DNA from: Eublepharis macularius
Taxonomy: Eukaryota; Chordata; Lepidosauria; Squamata; Eublepharidae
Reading direction: 5' to 3'
Assembly: GCF_028583425.1 (NCBI RefSeq)
Contig: NC_072801.1
Location: 23,270,001 to 23,334,000 of the forward strand
Length of the DNA: 64,000 nucleotides
Part shown: positions 13,001 to 22,000 of the stretch, in pieces
Position numbering within the stretch: position 1 is the first letter of the stretch
Layout of the letters: each line of letters starts with the position of its first letter
The notes under the pieces: generated by a model
The model's database searches: none
What the model was told of the DNA's origin: nothing
What the model saw: the letters and a program-made list of their open reading frames with translations, nothing else
Translations under genes and position numbers: made by a program

Positions 13001-16000
13001 CTGTTCCCCTTCCATTCCTTGCTGCCCCCTTCCTGGTTACTATATCTAACAGCAAACTGGCTGCCCCGCACTCCACAGGCTCAACAAAGGCAGCAAATCC
13101 AGAAAAGGGGAGACCTCTAGCTACTTTGGGGGACTTCCTTGCAGGAGCGGGGTGAGGGTGGGGAATCTGTCTTTGCAAATACACCCAAACAAAGGGGAGG
13201 AAACCTTTTAAAATGGTTGGATGAGGCCTGAAAATATTCCAGTAGAATGTCCATTAAAAGTGTGTGTGGGGGGGTAGCCTTCTCAAGTCCATCTTGAGAG
13301 CAAAAACAATCCTAGAGAGGGGAGATTTTATCCAGCTTCCTTTCTAAACAGCTGGCATGTTCAGAGTGCCCCTAAAGAGGGGCACCTGATCTTTCGTAGG
13401 CCATAGAAGAGCAGCTGGGGAACTGATACAAGACCTTGGGCAGACAGGAAGAAGTGTGGGTCCTTACTTATCTTCCCTGCATTCTCAGACCAAAAGAGCT
13501 CCTGAATTACTTTTTTAATCTTACTGTATGAGTGACTGAAAGGGACATCAGGAAGGTGGGCACTTACTGAGGCTGAAAGAACGCCCTGTAGGATGACATC
13601 ACGGGCTTCCAAGTCACAGCCCAAGAGACATCAGTCTATACAAGGTCAGTCCAAGACGCTTCGCTGCCCAAAGTGTTCGCACCATACAACGCTATGAGTC
13701 CATTGACCTCTGTGACGCTGCAAGGAAAACTGGGTCTCTCCTGACACATCCCAGGCTCCACTTGCCTTTGATAGTGATGTAAAGCCAGAGGAGATCTCTT
13801 CAAATACACCTCAAGGATGCCGCAAACCTGCACATCCATCTCGAGAAGTTTGCTCAGCAGATTGGTTGACTGATTTTATTTTGAGGCCAGAGTTTCTTTT
13901 TCCTCAGATAAAGAACCTAAATCGTCTGTTCCATCTTGGCTCCACCAGATAAAGATGCAGCATTCCCTTCCAACGGTGGTCCTCAACCCGGTGCCCATGG
14001 ATAGGGTTCCTGGCACCCTCTTCTCCCTCCCCTAAAATGTCTCTTCCCCTAAACCAAAGAGAAGTTTTGGCTTTGCCGGATCAACTTGTTCACAAGGCTG
14101 CAGATCTCACCTGCTCTTGTGCCCCTGGCTCTTGCCTGTGCTCTGACCCTGCCAGGCCGTAGGGCCAGCTAGAAAGGGCAAGGCCAGAACAAGGCCCACA
14201 GTTTCACCAAGATTGGGGAGTCCCCCCATAAGCTCATATTGGAGTTGCACTGGGAGCCACCTAAGAAGAGCACACTGCAAGGCCTTAAAGTATGGCCCCT
14301 TCCCATTCTTGCCAGTTCATTCGGGATAGCTGGAGGGTGGATGCTCAGTAGCCCTGACTTCAGCATTCTGCTAAGCTCGGACTCTCCTAGAACTCTCCAG
14401 GGAGTTTAAACAGGGAGCTATCCCAAGTCCTGACCCCCTCTGGGCCAGTCTGGTTACTACCACACACTAGTCTTGTCCAGTATTGTCCACCCCCTGCCTC
14501 TTGACTATGCTTGAACAAAATTACACTTCTTGTTTCCTCGGATGCCCCCAAAACATTGACGCCCTGAGCAACCACTCGGGTTGGCATGGGCAGGTGGGCC
14601 AGCCAAAACCTTACCCAATCCCTGGCTTTTCAATTAGGGATTTAAAATCATAGAATCATAGAATCATAGAGATGGAAGGGGCCATACAGACCATCTAGTC
14701 CAACCCCCTGCCCAGTGCAGGATCAGCCTAAAGCTGATTTAACAAAAAGCAGAATATGGGATTCTCAGATCTAAGGAAATTGGTCACTTGCCACAGTTTG
14801 CCAGTGACTATGGGGAAGGGTCATACTTGTGGAAGGCTGGGATTCTGTGGTACACAGCAGAGGAGAGTGGAAGGCAGATAATGGCTGCTCACTGGACCAA
14901 CTGGGCAATTTCTGGTGGACTGCTAATTTACAGGATTCTTGCACAGAATACTAGCCTAAGTGAAACATAACATGATCCTTCAAGGTGCTTCTTACATTTG
15001 TAATAGAGATTGCCTGTGCCTTAACTGCTATGAGATCCTGAGTACGCACTCTTCATTTGTAAATTTAGAGTATGTCGGTAGACTCTAGAATATGTGTATG
15101 TATATAAATTTACATAAAGTAGACCATGCAAGACTGACATTAGTCCACTGATGACATAAAGGAACAAACCATCAATGCTATTCTGAGGGCAAGGTTTACT
15201 TATTTATCCATTGTCTCCAGTTGTATCCCGCCTTTCTTCCCAGTGGGGGCTCATACCAGCTTACATCATTCTCCTTTCTTCTGTTTTATCCTCACAATCC
15301 TGAGATAGCTTAGGCTGAAAGAGTGTGACTGGCCCAAGGTCACCCAGTAAGTATTGATGGCAGAGTCAGAATTTGAACCTGAGTCCCCCAGACCCTAATT
15401 GGATGCTCTAACCATTGCTCCACACTGATTGGAACCTAGTGATTCATAAGCTGCGTCTAACACAGGATTTTCACTGCAATCCTAAGAAGAGTTACTCCAG
15501 TCTAAGCCCATTGAAATCAGTGGGCTTAGACTGGAGTAACTCTTCTTAGGATTGCATTGTTTGTCTCTCTTGTTCTTTGAATGGGCATCTCACCTCTCAA
15601 GACCCCTTCTCTCAGTTTAAGCAAAAAGTTTAATTCTGCAGATTGTAACTTGGTCCACATAGGACAGAAAGAGAAGAACTGGAGATAAATCAGATTCGTC
15701 CAGGCTGTCAACTGATTTTTATTTATTTGAAACATTGCTATCCCACCTTATCTTCCTTGTTGCAATATTGCAAGGTTACAATATGTAACAGGCTTTTTTA
15801 AAAAGCCAGATTTTTTTTAATAACTAGAATTTTAAAAATGCCTTGGTTACACACTAAAATGTACACAGAATTAAAATTAAAATCACATAGCTAAAAAAGC
15901 TCAAAATTCAAAGAACACTGAAATGACAAAAATGTGGAGAATGAAAAAGATTGGAACCAAATCTGGACCAGTTCATTGCCTACCAAATACCCTCTGGAAT

Positions 16001-19000
16001 AAAACTGCCATGCGTGACTTCCGCAACACAGCTAGCATAAGACCCTTCTGCACCCCCTTTTGCTGGCTATTCCAAAGGGCTGAAATGTCCATGAAAAACT
16101 CCCATGACCTAAAAGGATTCTGCAGCTTTTCTGATACTAAAATCAAGGACAGACACCTAGATTCTGAATAATCAAGGACTGATGTGATCAAAAGGTATTT
16201 GTTACAAAATAGCATGAATATTATTAGGTGCCTAAGAGCGTGTGGTTACTAAAACAAGACATAGTACAGAATTACAGGAACACTGTGGTCTGAATTCTTA
16301 TTCTTCCTACCAAAAAAGAAAAAAAACCACCATTATTGTAATCTAAAGTTTCCAACCTCCAGATGGGGCCCGAAGATCTCCTGGAATTTCAACCTATCTC
16401 CCCAGGCTTCGTCTCCAAATCTCCAGGAATGTCTCAGTCCCCAAGCTAGCAAACCTATTGTGATCGCAGCCACAGAAGCATCCTAAAAACTTTCAGGAGG
16501 TATAGGCTCAGTTACTAGAAACAATTGCTTAAAAGAAACAAATTGGTTTACCTTTTGATCAATCTCCCTACAATAGGAGAAATTTATATTGTGAAACGAG
16601 ATCCCAGGTAACTTGTATCAAGGGAGATACATCATAGAAGAAGCACTTATACTTTTTAAAAGAAGAATGTCTATCTAAGAGAATACAGCCTATCATAAAT
16701 CATATAGACCTTTTCTCGCTCCTTGAAATAGAGTCCATTCATTTCCCAATCTTCTGAGTAAGGTTAACCTGAATGAAAGTGACTGGATCACTCAGGGCTC
16801 AAGCATTCTCCCCCACATATATCTTTGCAGTGGGCTGGCAGTTTTGTGTAGTGGTTAAGAGTGGCAGGACTCTAATCTGGAGAACCAAGTTTGATTCCCC
16901 ACTTCTCCACTTGAAGCCAGCTGGGGGACCTTGGGTCAGTCACAGCTCTTCCAGAGCTCTCTCAGCTCCACCCACCTCACAGCGTGATTATTGTAAGGAT
17001 AATAATAATACACTTTGTAAACTGCACTGAGTGGGCGTTAAGTTGTCCTGAAGGGCAGTACATAAATTGCATGTTATTCTTCTTATTATTAAACATGTTC
17101 TGTGTGTCTGCGCCTCCCATGTTGTGTGTGAGCCTGATTAGAATCAGAACCATGTTCCATAGGGAGCGGGAGCTTTTATCCTGAGCTGAAATGGCTTTGG
17201 AGATCCACTATTTGGTTTGCTGGAAAAACCTACAAATATCGCATCAATACATATAGAGCCCCCAACGGGGCAAATAGCAGCTTCCAGGGGCAGTTTCAGA
17301 TCAGGAAAACAGTATGAGGGAAGACGAAGCACCTTTCCCTATGAATCATCATTCTGATCCTAATTGGGCCCACCTGCCAGGTGCTTGGACTCAGAATATA
17401 TGTACCAACCCAACCAGAGACATAACTGGGGAGAAAATACGAATTGGTTAGGCTCTTACTGGGTACCATGGCAGAGTGAGGGTTTGAACCTGGCTCTCTC
17501 AGGTTTAAGCTCAACATTCTGACTTCTCACAACTTTGGACATCTCCATGGCCTTTGTAACAAGCCATAACCCTTGTCTAGTATGGAATTGGAGACTGGGA
17601 TTCCTACAATTAACATGAGATGATGGGCACAAGATACTCTTGCATAATTGCATGTGTGTATTTTCATTTCACATATCTATGTGACAAAACTCACTGGAAA
17701 AGACAATAATGCTAGGAAAAGTAGAAGGCAGTCGGAAAAGAGGAAGACTCAACATGAGATCAGCAGGGGTGGATGTTATGGGTAAGGAGTAGGACCGCCA
17801 TCTTGGGAACTGTCAACTGTAAATTTAAATGGTATTTATGATTGTCATGATTTTATTGTGGTTTTAATTGTATTTATGCTTGATGTAACCTGCCCTGAGC
17901 CCGTTCGTGGGGAGGGCAGACTAGGAAGAGAAGAGAAGAGAAGAGAAGAGAAGAGAAGAGAAGAGAAGAGAAGAGAAGAGAAGAGAAGAGAAGAGAAGAG
18001 AAGAGAAGAGAAGAGAAGAGAAGAGAAGAGAAGAGAAGAGAAGAGAAGAGAAGAGAAGAGGATTGACTCAATGAAGGAAGCCACAGCCTTCAGTTTGCAA
18101 GACCTGAGCAAATCTGTTAATGATAGGATGTTTTGGAGTTCATTTATTCACAGGCCATAAGCTGGAAGTGAGTTGATGGCACATAACACATACATGAGAT
18201 AATATTTCAATCATCCATATTAGATGGATGTTTTAGTCTTTCAGTCAGCTTAATAGGAGCATAACATCATTGATGACTATCATACCTATCCAAAAAAACC
18301 ACATGCCGTAAGTTCAACCACTTTGGGCCACTGTATTTTCAAATACCATTCTCACATTTCTACGTATAACCTCGACCCTTTCAAGATCTCAGTCCCAAGT
18401 CTCACTTCGATGCCCCAGCACATGGTGTAGAAGGAATAAGATGCATATTTTCCATCCTCCAGAGCCCATTTAACTTACAGAGTTGCTGTCATTTTTAAAT
18501 ATAAGCTTTTTCATGCAAAATTCATATCTGCCTCTCCAAAGGTTCTTATAACATGTTAACTGAAATATCAAGCTCTGCCTGTGAACATAACATGCAAGGC
18601 TTGCTTGCCAAATATCAAAAAGAGACCAGTAGCACCTTTAAGACTAACCAATTTTATTGTAGCCGAATATCACAATTAATGGAGGGGAGGCGGCAACTGT
18701 TAGAGGAACTGGCAGCTAACGAAGGCAAACTCTATGATGCACCATAGATTCTAGGCGAAATCGTATCCCAAATTGCCCCCTCCACCCCCCAAATCTCCAA
18801 GAATTTCCTAGGCCAGAGTTGGCAACTCTAGTCCCTGGAGGGCTGCTGCCACTCAGAGTAGAGCATACTGAACCAGATGAACCAATTATCTGACTGAGTG
18901 TATGGCAGTTTTGTATGTTCAACCAAGCAAGGCAACATGTCTGTCTAGGGATCCAGAGTGCCTCCCAGCAATTTACCCGATTGCCCACCAATGACCTACA

Positions 19001-22000
19001 AAAGGTTGCAGGCCACCCAGTGATCATCCACCACCAGAAGGCACCTTAGGCATAAGCACGGCACACAGACTCTCAATGAGCTCGCTTGCTTGTTGGACAT
19101 GATCTTTCCGTTGGAATAGAGGCAGGGCTTTTTTTCTGGGAAAAGAGGTGGTGGAACTCAGTGGGTTGCCATTGGAGAAAATGGTCACATGGCCAGTGGC
19201 CCCGCCCCCTGACCTCCAGACAGAGGGGAGTTTAGAGCGATGCAGAGGGCAATCTAAACTCCCCTCTGTCTGGAGATCAGGGGGCGGGGCCACCAGCCAT
19301 GTGACCATTTTCAAGAGGTTCCGGAACTCCGTTCCACTGCGTTCCTGCTGAAAAAAAGCCCTGAACAGAGGTGGCTGGGCACAGGGGGTGCTATTGTTTC
19401 CAGTTCACTAAAACTAGACTGTACATACGTGTGATTTCTTTCTTTGTCTGAGCTTCTCTGTGACTCCTCCTTCTCTTCTGTGCCGTGAATGCATGCAGAT
19501 ACAGACAATACATGTGGAGAACATGTATCTTTGATTCATACAGCCTAACAGGTTGGGTCTTGCCAAAGTCTCCAGCTTTGGTAAGAAGGGGTTCCAGGAA
19601 TTAAACCTGTACCCTTCGAAGTTCAGAACGTCTACCTGTTGTGTTTCCTTAGTGGAAGCTGTGGTAAACTGATACACAGCCTATAAAGTGTAGCTGTACC
19701 CACAATAACTAAAGTGCAGGGTTGTATTTTGATCAACACCGGTGTTATTGTATAACTAAGAATGAAGGTTATGTAAATAAAGATAAGCAGCCACCGTATA
19801 TAATGATGCGCTGTATATAAAACCATCATTGGTCCCTCCCAGTCTAACAGGCTATAAACAGGTCGCTGTATTTCATGATGGAACTATGAAGTCATTGTCA
19901 CTTATCTCTAGGAATTGAAGAGCGCTAACTTCAGAGCTCCTGCTCTGGCTATCATTTTTATAAAGACATGCTCAGCTGCCAATGACATCTGCCCTACACT
20001 TAATATGCAACCCCTGTAAACAAATCACCCATATTGCCAAGTGAAAAGACAGATGCATCATAAAAGAAAGAGAAGACGCCGCATGCTTTTCATCCACGGC
20101 ATGAGCCCAACTTTCTTTCACCTTTGAAATTTGTACAACAGCCAGATCCACCACACTAAATACCCGCACAACCATTTGGCTTTGGTGACTGAGATGGGTT
20201 TTTGACAGCACACACACTAACCAATAGGAGCCTTCCACAGTCAGATCTTTCCTATGGCAGGTTTGCTACATCGAAAATCCAAGAGCTCTTCTCAGAATAT
20301 AAGTAATGCATAAGGTTTCAAAGCGGCAAAAGTAATTCCATAGCTCTCACAGAGGTACATCTTTTTGCTAGGTAGAAGTTGCATAGTGATTTTTCTTTCA
20401 GAAACTTGTCATGCTCTATAATGTGTGTCTTTTTGCACCTCTTTCTCCCAGTTATTCAGAGTCGGACAGGAATGGTAATGGTGCTTCTCTATTTCACATA
20501 CTACACTAGGAAAATGCACCGTTTCTCTGTCTTATTGCTTGTGTCATGTGTGTGTTTTTAGAACACACAGTACATAAACACTAAAGATATAACATCTAAT
20601 GTAAGACTGCAAGCTTCAGATTACTTTTAACCTCCCTAGAAGTTGCCTGAGACCACATCAGTCTCACTTGAGGACTCCCCTTTGACTGGCAGCAGTTCTT
20701 CAGTGTCTCAGGCAAAGAAATATATTTCCCACTTACTGTCACCTTGAAAGCTGTAGCATAGTGGTTAAGTGGTTGGCCTGTGAATCAGCACTCTGCTGGT
20801 TCAACTCCGAGTACTGCCAAGAACTCTGCAGGTGGCCTTGGGTAAGCCATTCCTCTCAGCCCCCGTTCCCCAGCTCTATTGTATAGAATTGAAAAAATAC
20901 CACTGACTTTGTTCACCACTCTGTGCAGGCATTAGTCTATCCAGAACATTGGTATATAAGCACACTGTTTATTATTGTTGTTGTTGTTGTTATTTACATG
21001 AAGCTTCCGGTATTCTCTAGTTTTCTCAGGCTTATACCTTGAGAACACATTCTCTTTTAGTGCGTGTGACCTATATATTGCTGCCTTCCCAAAAGGTTTT
21101 CACTGCCACCAAAGACTTTCACCTTAGCTCTCTCCTGTTTAACTGGTATTAAAGGGAGGCTTTGTTATAGATGATAGCTTGACAGAATGGTGATTGTGTG
21201 GTAAAAAAAGAATTTTTTTTCTTAAACAAAAGGAGAATTTATTTGTAAGTATGGAAGTGTGATGGCTGTAGAGTTTTGATAAGAGTATCAATTTCAGAAT
21301 AGTTCTTAAGCTTGGTGTTTTCACAAATAAATATCTCTTCTTAAAGGTATATTCACAGACTCAGTCACACAGAGTTATTTACCGCACAAGCCTTCACTAA
21401 CAGAATAAACTCTCTTCTTAGCCACACAGACATGGGGCCATTTCCACACAGCTTACCTTGTTGCGGAAAATAGCAAAATCTCGCGCGAAATCACGCGAGA
21501 AGACACTGTTATCACGTCTTCTTGTGCAATAATAGCGTCTTCTCGCGAGATTTTGCGCGAGATTTCGCTATTTTCCACAACAAGGTAAGCTGTGTGGAAA
21601 CGGCCATAGATTCACTCAGGCCTTTCAGCACAGCTTGCCTGACCTAGATAGAATAATTTCTCACTCAGATATACACAGACTGCCTCAGGCAAACAGTTTG
21701 CCTGACTTAGAATTTCTCAGAACACCACACAGATTCACTGTACTCGGCAGAATGAGACCCTCTTTCAAACTTCCACACAGCTTTGCCTGTTCTGACTAGA
21801 ATCCTTTCTCTGAGAAATACACAGACTCTCAGGAACAGTTTCATTGAACTTAACAGAGCAAATACTTTCTCTCAGAAACACACAGACGTCTCAAGCTCCA
21901 CACAGATTGCCTGACTGAACCAGACTGAATACTTTCTCTCAGCACACTAAAAATCGGAGTTCACTCTGCCCCAGGGTACAGGGTCCTATTACATTACATT

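Larger units (their letters stand above)
17695..18195 (+). mobile_element. BovB/RTE LINE 3' end, split by a nested insertion
   Basis: GACAATAATGCTAGGAAAAG...GGAAAAGAGGAAGACTC and, after 18060, GATTGACTCAATGAAGGAAG...GAAGTGAGTTGATGGCACA are consecutive parts of the BovB ORF2 end (compare the uninterrupted copy at 47680-48000). A LINE tail plus an AAGAG array fill the gap at about 17761-18060. Confidence 0.75.

Noticed and set aside
17845-18160. Open frames of Arg/Glu/Lys or Leu/Phe/Ser repeats
   Set aside because: Products of the (AAGAG)27 microsatellite.
21340-21950. Possible CRISPR-like spaced repeats
   Set aside because: Repeats are imperfect, spacing irregular, context eukaryotic intron; a degenerate minisatellite is the simpler reading.
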